From contig PYST01000425.1 of NCBI GenBank assembly GCA_003049485.1, forward strand, positions 756 to 29,795: a stretch of DNA of 29,040 nt, written 5' to 3'. Below, piece after piece: positions 1 through 11,246 of this stretch. The notes beneath the pieces are model-generated. The model did not search any database. It was not told the origin of the DNA and saw nothing but the letters and a program-made list of their open reading frames with translations. Position 1 is the first letter of the stretch. Each line of letters begins with the position of its first letter. The stretch comes from Ophioceras dolichostomum (Eukaryota > Ascomycota > Sordariomycetes > Magnaporthales > Ophioceraceae). The position numbers and the translations under genes were made by a program.

Positions 1-1520
1 GGGGGGGGGGGGGAAGCGAAATGGCTACAGGCATCTCAGATGCTAACTCTCTTGTACACGCGTGTCTCGTCTGGAGATTCCCGGACGGCTCCTACACTTC
101 ACTGCTGCTAGCTGCCAGGGGCCATCTCTCACAGCACGCGCTCATCTGGGTGGAGCACATGCGCTGATGACTGTTTATTTTTGCATTCTCAACAGTGTGG
201 GTGGGACTCACGACCTCTCTGCTCCTCGGGGAGGAGGACACAAGAACAAGAAACGTTCAGCTTTCGCTGGCGACAAGGCCGCCACGCGAGAAGTCTCTTA
301 GAGTACGGGCATGGAGTCTGTTTGAGACTGGGAAGGGATGGGCTGAAGCTACCTTACCCTACCCATGGTGGTGTCCCCCCAAGGAAATGGTCCCTCCCAC
401 TTCTCCCTTCGGTGCCCTTGAAGTCCTTCATATTCTTTCACTGCTCTGCTTCTCTCTCCCTTTCTCTCCCTTTCCCTGCCCTCTGTTTCTCCTTTCTTTC
501 TCATTTATCTGTTACCTTTTTTGCGCTTTCTCTTTCGTTGCGGCCAATCTACCCAAACACGTTTGGTACCTCCATGCAAAGAACATCATCACTACTGAGA
601 TCCACACGCCCAGTAGGGCGCAATCGAATGATTCCCCCGGGCACCCTGGTCTACCGTGGGTCGTTACATATCCCCGATCTCGATAGACCCCGACTGTGTC
701 ATCGCTTCACGTGCTTCGTTGTTCGCCCGGCGACCGCGGCGCCCTGCTTTAAGGCAACCATTAATAGGAGGCGACCGAGCTGTAAGATGCCCCGGACACT
801 GGAGACTTGGAATGCCTGGACAACGAAACTCGCTAACTCAGTTGGTATTAAACCGCAAACCGCTTCGCCCCTTAATCCTTCCGCGCAAACCAACGTCCGC
901 CCAGCCAGCCAGCTCATCAACTCTTCTTCTACTTGCCTGAGAGCCCGATAATCTCCCGACGATGCGACTACCTGCACTCAACAGAGCCCGCGAGGCCCGA
1001 CGTCGACGCTCCCGCCAGTCCCGTGACAAACCTGTGACGCCTGCCTGCGACATGTGCTTGCCATCTAAGCCCCGGCTGGGCTTTTGGTGCAACACTTTCG
1101 TTCCGACCGTAGCCCTGCAATACAGAGAGAGCCCGGCAGTCTGCCGAGCATCGTGGCAGGGTGGATGGCTCTTTGCTAGCTACTACAATGCTCGTACTCC
1201 TCGTTGACCGACTGGACCTCCATCCTTGACCGAGACACGTCTAACAGCAGAGCCCCCCGTCTCGCTCGCCCTAAGGCTCGAGCGTCATACACAACAAGGC
1301 CCCCTTGCCCACTCCGTCGTGCTAACCGCTCCAGAATGACAGTTCGGGAAAACACCTCTGGTGATACAGCAAGGGTGATGTCAGTCGTGCCCTGCCCCCT
1401 GATTGTTGTACAGTTCCGGTGGATCCCAACAGCCGCCTCACACTTGAGAACGTGTCGTGTCAGAACTGGCTTTTCTTTCGAATGGTATTTCTTCGCAGGG
1501 AGTAGCACTACTTTGCGGAA
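1..1520. other. Left flank, no gene supported
   Basis: The window opens with a run of 13 G (1-13), which may mark a contig end. Several open frames cross this stretch, the longest at 181-951 on the plus strand. They overlap each other on both strands, are rich in Ser, Arg and Pro without domain-like order, and none has both a convincing start context and a recognisable motif. CT-rich tracts lie at about 420-540. The right part, about 1000-1520, is probably the promoter of the small gene that starts at 1715. Confidence 0.5.
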
Positions 1521-1528
1521 TATAAAAG
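1521..1528 (+). promoter_or_regulatory. TATA box of the small disordered-protein gene
   Basis: A consensus TATAAAAG lies 194 bases upstream of the ATG at 1715. A pyrimidine-rich stretch starts about 20-30 bases downstream (around 1545-1570), where a fungal transcription start is expected. That would give a leader of roughly 150-165 nt. A strong TATA box of this kind is typical of highly or conditionally expressed fungal genes. The transcription start itself is inferred. Confidence 0.65.
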
Positions 1529-1714
1529 GGTGTCGTCGTCGAACTGGCTCGCTCACATCTTCCATCGCACTCCAGCTACAAATACAATCGCCACCATCTC
1601 TTCTGCTCTCATTCTCGCGTCCATCTCTCCTTCTCAAAAATATCTCCCATCGTCTTCTCTTGCTCGGTGCTTTCTTCGCTTCCATCAGATCGAACTTCCA
1701 CCTCATCGACCACC

Positions 1715-2053
1715 ATGACTGCTCGCGGCAGCAACAACAATATGGGTAGTGCTCAAGCGGGCGTGCCGGGCTGGTCCTATGGCACGAGTCACTCACAGTT
1801 CCCCAGCTACCCTCATGGATACGGCTCGCACGGCTACACGCAGGCGTCGGACGGCTATGAGGATCAAGCCTACTCCCCCGGCTACGGCCCCCCTGACGGG
1901 AGCCAGGGCGGCGGCAACCCTGCGCCCCATCCGCCCCCCATCAACTCCCCGAAGACCAAGAGCAAGTCCTCCCGCTCCGGCTGCTCCTCCGAGCAGGGCG
2001 GCGGCCATGCTGGTCCGCACCCGCCTAAGGACGGCGGGCGCGGCGGCAAATAA
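1715..2053 (+). CDS. Small Gly/Pro/Ser/Tyr-rich disordered protein (112 aa)
   Basis: I do not recognise this protein. The ATG at 1715 sits in a good fungal start context (CACC before ATG) behind a TATA box and a CT-rich leader. The frame is also open upstream to 1667, but only with a GTG. Codons in the body favour G or C at the third position, as expected for coding DNA in this genome. The product has no predicted helix, signal peptide or membrane segment. Residues about 20-65 carry repeated Gly-Tyr, His-Gly-Tyr and Ser-Pro-Gly-Tyr units. Residues 65-80 are Pro-rich. The tail is Lys/Ser/Arg-rich and then Gly/His/Pro-rich, ending in Gly-Gly-Lys, with a single Cys in the tail. Such composition is usual in cell-wall, spore or stress-related low-complexity proteins and in condensate-forming proteins, but nothing here selects among these. 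No intron is needed. Confidence 0.7.
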   Translation: MTARGSNNNMGSAQAGVPGWSYGTSHSQFPSYPHGYGSHGYTQASDGYEDQAYSPGYGPPDGSQGGGNPAPHPPPINSPKTKSKSSRSGCSSEQGGGHAGPHPPKDGGRGGK

Positions 2054-3993
2054 AGGAGGAAACCAGAGACGAGTGACGCGCCTCCTCGACTCATCGGCCT
2101 GCTGCTGCCACGCGATCGTCATTCCCAGCAAAACGATACTCGTTTCTTTCCCTGTCCCAGACAAAACATCTCTTCTCTCGACCACGTGTGGCGGCTGCGG
2201 CACAAAACGGCACTGACAACAACACCACGCCCGCTTCGGTCTCTATTCACCGGCCTACATTACACAAGGAGGAATCGGGCTGCGTGGCAGAGAAGAAGAA
2301 AGAAGAGATGGAGTCTACCTTGGCGATACACATACACAAGCACAGTCTGGGGCGGGGAACGGCGGGAGGAATCCTGACTTCCTTCCTTCCTTCACACCCA
2401 CCCGCCAAACACAATAAGCCAGGGAGCTTGAAGAACATCGGCAGTTGTAGGGCGAGGGCGCGCACGCTCGTCTCGTTTTCCTTTTCCACTTCCTATCTGT
2501 CATTTCCTCGGTAAGTGGCCTTTACTATGTGATTGTGTTTCACGTCGGAAGCACACCGACAAAACAAAGCAGCACGTGCGGTGGCGGCGGCGGCACCGGG
2601 CTGCTGCAATCCAATCCTTCGTTTCCTTTCTTCCTTCCGCCTTTCACCTTTCCCATTCCTTAACCACGCCTCAGCTGTGCCTCCTCTCTCCCGCCCTTCC
2701 CACTCTCGCGCTCATCATTCATCAGTCACATTCCTTCCCGTCCGACCAGACCAGGCCGGGCCAGGCATTCCCACACGCAGCCTGCCTAAACGGTACTAGT
2801 GGAATGCAACGTGACCTACACAGACACAGACGAGGCTGACTTGCACCCGAACACAGCGTCCTGTTTTTTTTTTTCTCTCTCTCTCTCTTTCAATTGTCTC
2901 TTTTTTCCCCCTTTTGTTTCAGCTTTCGGCCTTTTCTTTTCGGACTCGGATAAAAGAGCAAGAAAAAAAATTACGACAGGTCACCTAGGCTGCAATCAGC
3001 CCTAAGGCGTAACTCCTCCCAGATAAGGCATAGGGCTGGGAAAGAAACATGGGGCTGACCTACCTCAAGTGTGGCGCACATGCAACCTACCTAAGCTAAC
3101 GTACCCCATGTACCTTACCGACCTGAACCTGAAAACCCCAGAGAGGTCGGCGCTCAGGCTCACGCCATCTTGGCGGAGGGAGCCGGTATGTGGCTGACCA
3201 GCGACAGGCCGGCTAGCCTCGTTTTCAGTTTCTGAGTGTCGACCTTCACCCCCCTTTTTCTTCTTCTTTCTATTCTATTCCCTGCTTCGTTGCGATTTTT
3301 GTTTCGTGTTTGTGTTCAACACGCCCCCTTGTCGGTTTTGTCTTACCGTGGACTTTTCTGAACTTTTTTTCCCTTTCGTCTCTCAGCTCCAACTAGACCT
3401 CGCTTCCCTTCCCCTTATTCCTTTTTGGGGGAAGCAAGTAGCATAGCCCAGCCTACAGACCAGACAAGATACGACTCGCGCCGTCCCGTGCAGCGGAGCG
3501 TTGGACTTGACTGAATGCTGTGTGGGTCGGTCGAGCTACACCGAGACTACGATCTAACCCTTTCTTTGCGTGTGCGTTTCTTGCTTGTTTTGCTTTTCCT
3601 TTTCTTGTCCGCTTCGTCTCTGGCTTCTCCTTTTTCTTTGTTTCTTCCTTTTCCCCGAATGCCTTGAGCGGAGTGGCTAAGCTGTCTGTGAAGGGATTGT
3701 TGTGGGTGGTGGTGTGAAACTTTCCCGAGCGAAGTGGAGTGAGGCAGCCCGGCACAGCTCATGTATGTTTGCAAGACTTCTCTGTACAGTCCGCCCCGGC
3801 TGGGTGGTACTGCCTGCTCCTGATATGTCCTGGAAGACTGCTCGGAGGATAGTGGGTGTGGTGCTGGGTGGAGGTGGTTTGGTTAAGGCGCTTGGTTGGC
3901 TCTTCTTACTTTCGGCTTTCCTTATCTCTCCCTCTGCCTTCTCTGTCTTTTCCCTTCCAAGCCCGGGGCAACGTTAAACCCGGTTTTGTATTC

Positions 3994-3996
<3 letters not shown>

Positions 3997-4066
<70 letters not shown>
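3997..4066. repeat. (CT)35 microsatellite
   Basis: A perfect CT dinucleotide tract of 70 bases, about 35 units, with no interruption. It is read as Ser-Leu or Arg-Glu repeats by spurious open frames on both strands. Such tracts are hypervariable in length. On the complementary strand the run is (GA)35, which can bind GA-specific factors or form triplex DNA. Confidence 0.98.
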
Positions 4067-4069
<3 letters not shown>

Positions 4070-6089
4070 CAAGCTAGCGCTCGTGAAATTTGGGGGGTAC
4101 CTAGGCGGCGGAAGGAGTTCTTTGGGGTTCTGTGCTTCCAAATTTCTTTCGTTACTTAGTGATACACCCATACATAGATAGGTAAACGCACGGATGGCTA
4201 AAATGGACGAGTCTTGGCCTACCCTCTTCGTCCTCTCTTCGTTCCTTCACCCCTTGCTTCTCCTCCCTCGGAGGAGCAAGGAGGTGACTGGAAGCACACA
4301 AACCGCGAATGGGACCTCAACACGACACACTTCGCAGTCTGTGTGCCGCTGTCTATCGCAGGAGAGAACCAGAAGAGGTCCGAGCACGCGTTGGTTGGAG
4401 TCTTGTGGTCCTTGTTGGTCATTCCTCTCGGCTTGGTTCCTCCCTACCCGATGAGGAAATGTGCACAAAAGCTCACTGCCCCCGGAAACGCGAGGCTTGC
4501 TAGCGCTTCTGGTGGAGCCGATGGAAAAAACAGAGTGAGATAAGAGGAAGAATTCGACAGACGCAGAAGGGATAATCCATGATCCATGGACCGGGAAGAA
4601 AAATGACACTTTTTGGTCGAGTAGGAGATCCTGGAAGCGTGGCTGTGTGAGGATGGGGATTTCCGAGTCGAGTAACGCGTCCAAGTGCTCCTCCTCAATT
4701 CCACAAAGAAAAAAAAATCCAAAGCCCCAGACCCCACTCACTGCTCGGTCGACAATATGGAACGGAAAAGGACAAAGCTATTGTATGGTACATGTCGTGC
4801 GGTTGTATATCACGGTTTTCTTTACTAGCCCGCCTTGCTTTTCTGGACTCGTGGTCAGATGGACGCGGGATCTCGGTGGGGAGCAACGGAAATGTGCAGA
4901 AATGACGGTCCCCGACAGGGAACCGGGATCGGAACCGTATGACAGCAGAAGACGAACGCGTGGGTGTTGTTGGTCGGTCCGTTGTGGAGACCACAGCTAT
5001 TCGAGCTCCCGCAAGGCTGGCTTAGTGGCATGCCTGGACCCTAGCTTCTTGCCGTATGATAAGGGGGGCGAAACCAGGAAGCTCTGGTCGCTCGTTCGTC
5101 TTAATTTTCTAGCGAATCACTCGATGCCACAACTGTCCCAGATTCCAGGTTAACGAAGAAAATAAAACATTAAAACAAGATCTATAACGTCCTGCACCAA
5201 CAGGCTCCATATTCCACCTAGCCAACCAGCCTTCGGATCGGCGGCAAACTTAGGTGCGTAGGCACCGCTACAACCAAAGACAACAAAGCACTAGCCTCCT
5301 TGACAGGCAGTTTTCAGGGTTCCAGGTTGCTTCGTGTTCAAATACGTCCGGTGCTTGCTGGTGGCCAGCGTCCGGTCACTGACGGTGGTCCACGCTTAGC
5401 CATGCTGTGCAACCACACCTCCCTCGCTTCAATTGCGACCTTACCCCTCCACCACACCGACCGGATTCCGTATCTGGGCGCTGGAGCAAATCCTGCTCCC
5501 AGGGAGAAGAAAGAGAGAGTCGACAGGTTTCATCTTATTTCGATTTTTATTATGATTGACCGCCCTTTTGCTGTCGTCCCGTCTCTTCGTCTCTTCATGC
5601 CGGGGCGTCTCTTGTCATGTCATGTCACCCACCCACCACAAACAGATAGGGAACTGGGATTCTGGGAACGTTGAGAGCCCTTCGTGTGTTCCAGGTTTGC
5701 AGTGTGTGCGTGTGTGCTTGATGGTGGTAGGTGTGATTGGGAAGAAATTGACAACAACGTTGTGCTACCGCTACGTGTGCTCTTTTTCTCTCCGCTCCTT
5801 TCCTTTCTTTCGTTGGGTAGGAATGATTTGCCATGTGGCACAGCCAATGCACAATATCTGCCCAACGCATTCTCGCAGAGGAGTCAGAGATTGTCACCCC
5901 GTCTCTTGCGTAGATCACCACAGCATGAGAGCATCATGTGCTCGAATATTAATTATTGCACATCTAAGCTGTCCGACCTCGCCGCCAAATCTTTCCTCTG
6001 GTTTAGTCTTCCTGGGAGGCATGGCGCACAACACTATTTACATGTCAGGTATTGAGGGGGAGCTTTTAGAGTATCCCTCGCACTAGCTT

Positions 6090-6129
6090 TAGGTACGTAG
6101 GTACTAGGTAGGTACCTACCTACCAAGGT
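6090..6129. repeat. TAGG/CCTA palindromic cluster
   Basis: The 18-base stretch TAGGTAGGTACCTACCTA at 6105-6122 is a perfect palindrome. It is flanked by further GGTAC units at 6092, 6100 and 6126. The unit is a tetranucleotide TAGG running in one direction and then CCTA in the other, so the cluster can form a hairpin or bind a dimeric protein symmetrically. Similar CCTA/TAGG words appear elsewhere in the intergenic DNA of this window. Confidence 0.9.
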
Positions 6130-9100
6130 ACATAGTGGTAGCGGAGCGGGCTCCTAGACTGCAAGCAGAGCTAAACGAACAGTGAGACGAAACCCCCCCA
6201 CGAGGTTACCTGTTGTCTGCAAGGACGCGAAGGCACGCCGCCGACAGCATCCCCGCTCAAGGCACAAGTGTTGGCGCTAGCGACGCGACGAGAGCGGTGA
6301 GGCATGGAAACAGACTACTGGGACGGCAAGCGTTACTACGGTCTACCGCCTAGCTTCGCCGGTAGCACGTCTATTATCGTCGATGTAGCACGCCTGATCC
6401 CAGTCTTCACGACTTATCAGCCCACCTGGAGCCGGTCTCTGGAGGTCCAGAGCCTCGTATGTTGTCACTTGGGCGTTGAGGCCGTTGGCTTTCCAGCGGA
6501 GTCACACTCGAGGTGCCATTTAAACTTCAGGAGCCCATCCTGGAAAAAAGGGATCGTGATCTACTCGAGTCCTGACAGGTAAGGGACTACCTGGTCATGA
6601 ATGTGATGAAGGGGCCACCAGGCAAGCATACAGGGGCGAGCAACGACGTGTAGATCTGACGAAAGACAACTACGTCTGCCGTCATCCTGGGCCTGTGATT
6701 GTGATAAAACCTGAAGCGAGACTCTCAGCAGGGAGGGTCAAGACGCAAGAGGGCTGATAGGCCGAAGTCACTACGAAGCGACGCCCTAGCGGAGGTCGAT
6801 GGACTGGGACGGCCGGAGGCACCCCGAACTTTAGCGCCACGAGTGCCACGGCAGGTGGTCATTTCGCACTAGCAGAAGAAAAGCAGGGTGTTGAGACCTG
6901 ACGACAGGGATGTTCGCATTTCTGTGAGCGGTGATACTGAGTGAGATTGAAAGTCGAAAGCTTAATATTTCGAACAAAGAAAATCGCAGGGGACGAGAGA
7001 GGAAGCTAAGAGACCAATAAATGATGGCTGGGGATGAGTTCGTTGGTGGTGGACGGAACCATAGCGCAGCAGCTATCTGGGATACTTCTGGTACTCTGGT
7101 TGCAGGCAAAAGAAACCATCCCCCTAGCAGGTACCCTTTTGGCGCGCTATACCGCATCCGTCTGCGCGTACAGCGACATACCTCGCTTTCGCGATCCTTG
7201 TCCGCCAAGGGGACTTTCTTGCCAGGGTTTATTTACCCCTACAAACTACGGGAACCGTGGATCTGCGTGGAAGCGCTCCGTCTTTGAAGTGAGCCCGCTG
7301 CCAGCCCCGGCTCTACCCCGTCCTCGTGCACGTTCCCGGCCCTCCTCCTCCCATGAGATGCACGTAACCCTCTTTTTCTGATCGATATGGCCCAGTAGTG
7401 GATACCTGCATATGTGTGTGTATCTGCGGAGGGAGGGCACTCTTTACGATTTAATCGAGAAAAGTGAGGAACAGATGACGAGAAGACGGGAGACGGATGG
7501 GAGTTGGGCTGGCGGGCTGGCGGAGGTGGTGGTGGCGGGGGCGGTAGCCCCCAGCAGGGGAAAGGTCGAGGGATGCTGACCGGGGGGGAAAAGAAGCAGG
7601 TGGAGGGCCGGATACGGAAGAGAAAACGGTGAAAGAGAAAAAGAGAGGGATGGAGCACGCACTCCGAAGACTTGCGCACGTCACGTCGCTAAAATGTGAT
7701 ATTGAGAAGTGCAGTTTCGTACAGTCCAATCCCAGCGCGGCCACGGCACGCCTTCTTGCCTTGGCTGGGATGACTGCCTGACCGGTGGCTTGCCGGGGGC
7801 AAAAAGAAAGGCACCAGAGATGGAGCACATGCCATGGCAGATTGTGTGTTCTGCGGCCTGCGGGCCGTGTGCTGTTTTGGCTGGGGGCCGGAGTGCGCTG
7901 GGGTTGAAGTGATGGAGAGATTAATGGCTGGATGGCTGGATGGATGGAAGAGCAGAGGCCATGCAGCTTTTCTCTGGTGGTGGGTAGGAAGGTAGGTGTG
8001 GCCTGTGAGGGATTTCCCTTTCTCTCTCTCCGTTTTGTTGTCTGCCCCTTCTTGTTGGTTGTGAGAGCCATTTACTCTAGACGTGAGAGTCTGTACGAAG
8101 AAATTGGTATCAGCGAGAAATGGGAAATAATGGGGGACCGTCACTGGTGATTCTGCGTCATCGCTAGGTTTCAATCTACTGCCTTCGCCTGCTGTGGAAC
8201 ATTGGAATTTCCAGTTCCGGGCCATTTTCGCCGGCACAGTCAAAGCCCTCCTCCAGCAATTCGTGGAAATACCAAACCTTGACCAGACAGTGATGGTTCA
8301 TTCTGAGTACTCCGTACATTTCTAGGAAAGAGATTGGGAATTCTTTCCTGCAAAGTGGGCAAAATGCGCGAAATGGCCAGCAGGATGGGCCAAGGCGGGA
8401 AGTGGGCGACCGTCGATGAGGTGCATCTGTGATTCTCGTTCGGGTGATGTACTTAGACCTCGAAGTACCTCGTGGTGAGTACCTCCCAGTTCTGGGTCTG
8501 GGTACGCTCAGGTTCTGAGCCAGTGACAGTCGGTCACGGGCAGAATTGAGCAAGCTGCAGCGCGAGAGGGACCAGAACGAGACTTGAGAGACAACAAGGT
8601 CCATGCATGCTACTGCTGCGGGTGCCGTCTGCGCTGGGTTTTACGAATTCGCCCAGGGAGGAGCACGCTCTGTTCAGTGCACGGCATTCGGTGTACTGGA
8701 CAATCACCCCCATGCTGCCCTCCCTTGTCTGGCGCCAGCTGCTGGGCTTTGCTGGAACCGAATTGATTGAGGGCACACAGGCTCCAGTGCAGCCTGCTAG
8801 GGCTGTCAGCACCAGGACCCCAGTGCCCCAGCCGTGTTTTTCAGTCTCGCTGTGCCGTCAATTGTAGATCCAGACTTCGACCGCATTCCCCTCTCGTCCC
8901 GTGAAGCTGTGCGATCGCAAAAACATGGCCGCGTATACAAGCACCACATGGCCTGCCTCCCAGCCCAGCGACGTAATAACCTATATTTCCACGATTTCGG
9001 TCGTTGATTTAAGCCTTCGTTTTGTGTCCTCGTTCGCCCACTTGCTCAGAACCGGAGCTAAGAGGGTCCGCCAAAAAAGAGATGGGCCCTCCTCTGTGGC

Positions 9101-9618
9101 AGAAGACGCGCTAATTCTCGAACTAAGAGGCACCCCTGTTCAATCATTGATCTGTCCCAGGCAAGCGGCGAGGGAGATTGAGTGTGGGTACCATCCAGCT
9201 TCCAGCGGACAGGGAAGGCCAGGAGAAAGAATTTAGCGTGATAGCGCTTCCAACAGACCGTGCTCCGTTTTTCCACACTCCATTCTTATCTCGAGGATCA
9301 ATCTGGGTGCATCTGCACGACTTTCAACAACACACCCAGCCGTCAGATTGTCGACACCGAATATCGGTTCCTGGGACAGAGAACAGTCTTTTTTTCTTTT
9401 CTGGTTTGACTTCTTCGCGTCCAGGCCGCAATCTCTAACAGAGGCACTCGCGGCAGGCAACCCGAATGAGGAGAGAGGAGGAAAGATTGGCGCATCTCCT
9501 GTCAATTATCATTTTGTCCTTTGCGTCCACTAGACCAGCTTCGACACGCCAAAATTCTCAACACCCACCGACACTGCTGGTTTCGGTGCTAGCGCTCCGT
9601 AACAGACGCAACCCCCAC

Positions 9619-9641
9619 GAAAAAGAAAAAGAAAAAGAAAA
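9619..9641. repeat. (GAAAAA)n short tandem repeat
   Basis: Three full GAAAAA hexamers and a partial fourth lie in otherwise unassigned DNA. It is a simple low-complexity repeat without further context. Confidence 0.9.
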
Positions 9642-11246
9642 CGTGTGCGGGTATGCAAGTTTGGAGGGATGGCCCTCGCTGCCTTACGAAGCACGAGTGT
9701 CCAGGTGCTTTTGGCCTGTCACGGATCTAGCAGACTGGAGGGAAGTCGAGGGAATAAGCAAGGGAAGACGACGAAGCCAACTAACAATACCAGGAGCACA
9801 TATTCTATCTAAAGGTATCATGATCATCACAACCCCATGTTCTACTAATTCTAGCACTGAGTGCCTACGGACGTAGCACCAATAGTGGGCCTTCGGAAAA
9901 GATGCAGTCCCAGGTTTGCTATGTAGGCCTGGCACTTGCCCTTCCTTCCTTCTCCTCGTCTCCACGCCATCGCACAAGCATCAACCAAATCCCATCCCAC
10001 CAGCACCCCCTCCCCTTCCCCCCTCTCCGTCTTTTCCTCCGTCTTGCCCCTCCAGTCGTGGCCACTGCCTACCCTCCCTGGGTTTCCGTTGTCATTCAGC
10101 ACTCCCCTTAGAGTCGCCCCGTTTAACAGGGCAATCCTGTCTGGGCGAGATCTCAGCAAATTTTCAAGTCCAGATAGAAGATTTCGATGATGGAAGTATG
10201 TATTTCCTTCCTCCTCTGCCGCACATTACAAACATCAACCGGGATGTGCCGGTATCTTCACGGCCTCGTACCCACAACAACTTGGCCGTGATCTGTTGAC
10301 GGCTCCACGCAATGAGCCTTTTCCTACCCGTGCGTACTGGCATCGTGCACTGGCATCAGAAGGAACGGAGCTGTGACGGACTGGCGGCCGACCTGAGCCA
10401 AGTCCACCACGTTTAAGCATCACCCACCCCATGCCACCCCCATGCCTCCCCATGCCTCTCCTTCCCTCCTCGACTGCGAATGCATGAGGGATCCCCACCA
10501 ATCAGAGTGGCTCCGGAGCAAGCTCCGATGGGCCAATTGCTCGGCCACAACGGAGGCAGGGATCGTTGATCTGTACAGTCAGAGCTCCGTGCTGAACTGC
10601 TTGTCAAGCCAAGCCAAGCCGGCCCAGCCCACCATTACCACCACCAGACCCTTGAGCCCATGAGCCTGGGGTGGTGGTCCCCTCCTATTTGGGTGTTAGT
10701 GTTGGCACTAGTCGTAAATTCTCCTTTCTTTTGCCCTCCCATGCGTCTCAGCGACCCGCGAAGAAGCAGTATTCCGAATGCCTCTAGAGGGGCAGATCTG
10801 TGTCCTCGACCCTTGTCCCACCTACGCCAGGCGAAGAGACGCAGCGCTGATTTGTTCATTGAGCCCAATGCTCTCTCGACTTGTTCTGCTGCACCCGGGT
10901 GCCGACATACGCTAGTTTGCCTCCCAGTGAGCGCCACCACTTCTCAGCAAGAACGAGCCCAACCCGGACAAGGACAGGCCTCGCAGGTGCGTCGAACTCT
11001 AGCCGGCCCAGGTCCAGGGAAGAGCCCTGCTCGCCGCTCCAGAGATAGTGCTCACGATGCTGGTGTTTCTCTCTTTTGTAACCCGGGTTCTGGGCGCACA
11101 CTCTGGCTACCTCGTCCTCTAGAGCCATTTTTGTTGGGGATACAATAAGAGTTCCACGGCCGCCAGTCCCAATTCTTGCTTGCAGAAAAGCCCAGAGACA
11201 AACACCCTCACAATAGCAAAGGCCGAGCAACCATACGAATCCTGTG

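Larger units (their letters stand above)
2054..11246. other. 9.2-kb gene-poor region with pyrimidine tracts
   Basis: No gene could be supported across this stretch. Open frames of 60-200 codons occur on both strands, but they overlap, lack domain motifs and are mostly low complexity. CT-rich runs on the plus strand recur at about 2380-2400, 2615-2665, 2870-2935, 3240-3420, 3560-3655 and 3905-4066. CCTA/TAGG-type motifs recur at about 3058-3130, 4095-4105, 6090-6130 and 8445-8490. Pyrimidine-rich DNA in fungi often lies at promoters and leaders, so untranslated transcripts or the distant regulatory region of the bZIP gene at 11247 are possible. The 3' UTR of the small gene probably occupies the first few hundred bases. 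Confidence 0.5.

Noticed and set aside
181..951. 256-codon open frame on the plus strand
   Set aside because: It overlaps other frames on both strands, runs through CT-rich DNA read as Ser/Leu/Phe, and has no domain or strong start context.
1176..1796. 206-codon frame on the minus strand
   Set aside because: It lies antisense to the TATA box, leader and start of the small gene at 1715; composition is irregular and no motif is seen.
1749..2216. 155-codon frame overlapping the small gene
   Set aside because: It is a shadow of the 1715-2053 frame, rich in Arg/Ala/Thr as expected from shifted GC-rich codons.
4247..4741. 164-codon frame on the minus strand
   Set aside because: No motif, poor start, and competing frames on the other strand.
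5556..6086. 176-codon frame on the plus strand
   Set aside because: Cys/Ser-rich without order, no recognisable domain; likely chance in GC-rich DNA.
7451..8243. Two overlapping long frames on the minus strand
   Set aside because: They overlap each other in different frames and consist of Pro/Ser/His low-complexity sequence derived from CT-rich DNA.
8176..8604. Frame with FCPLCRKEF, suggestive of a RING or zinc motif
   Set aside because: Only one Cys pair is present, no further ligands follow at RING spacing, and the rest is not domain-like.
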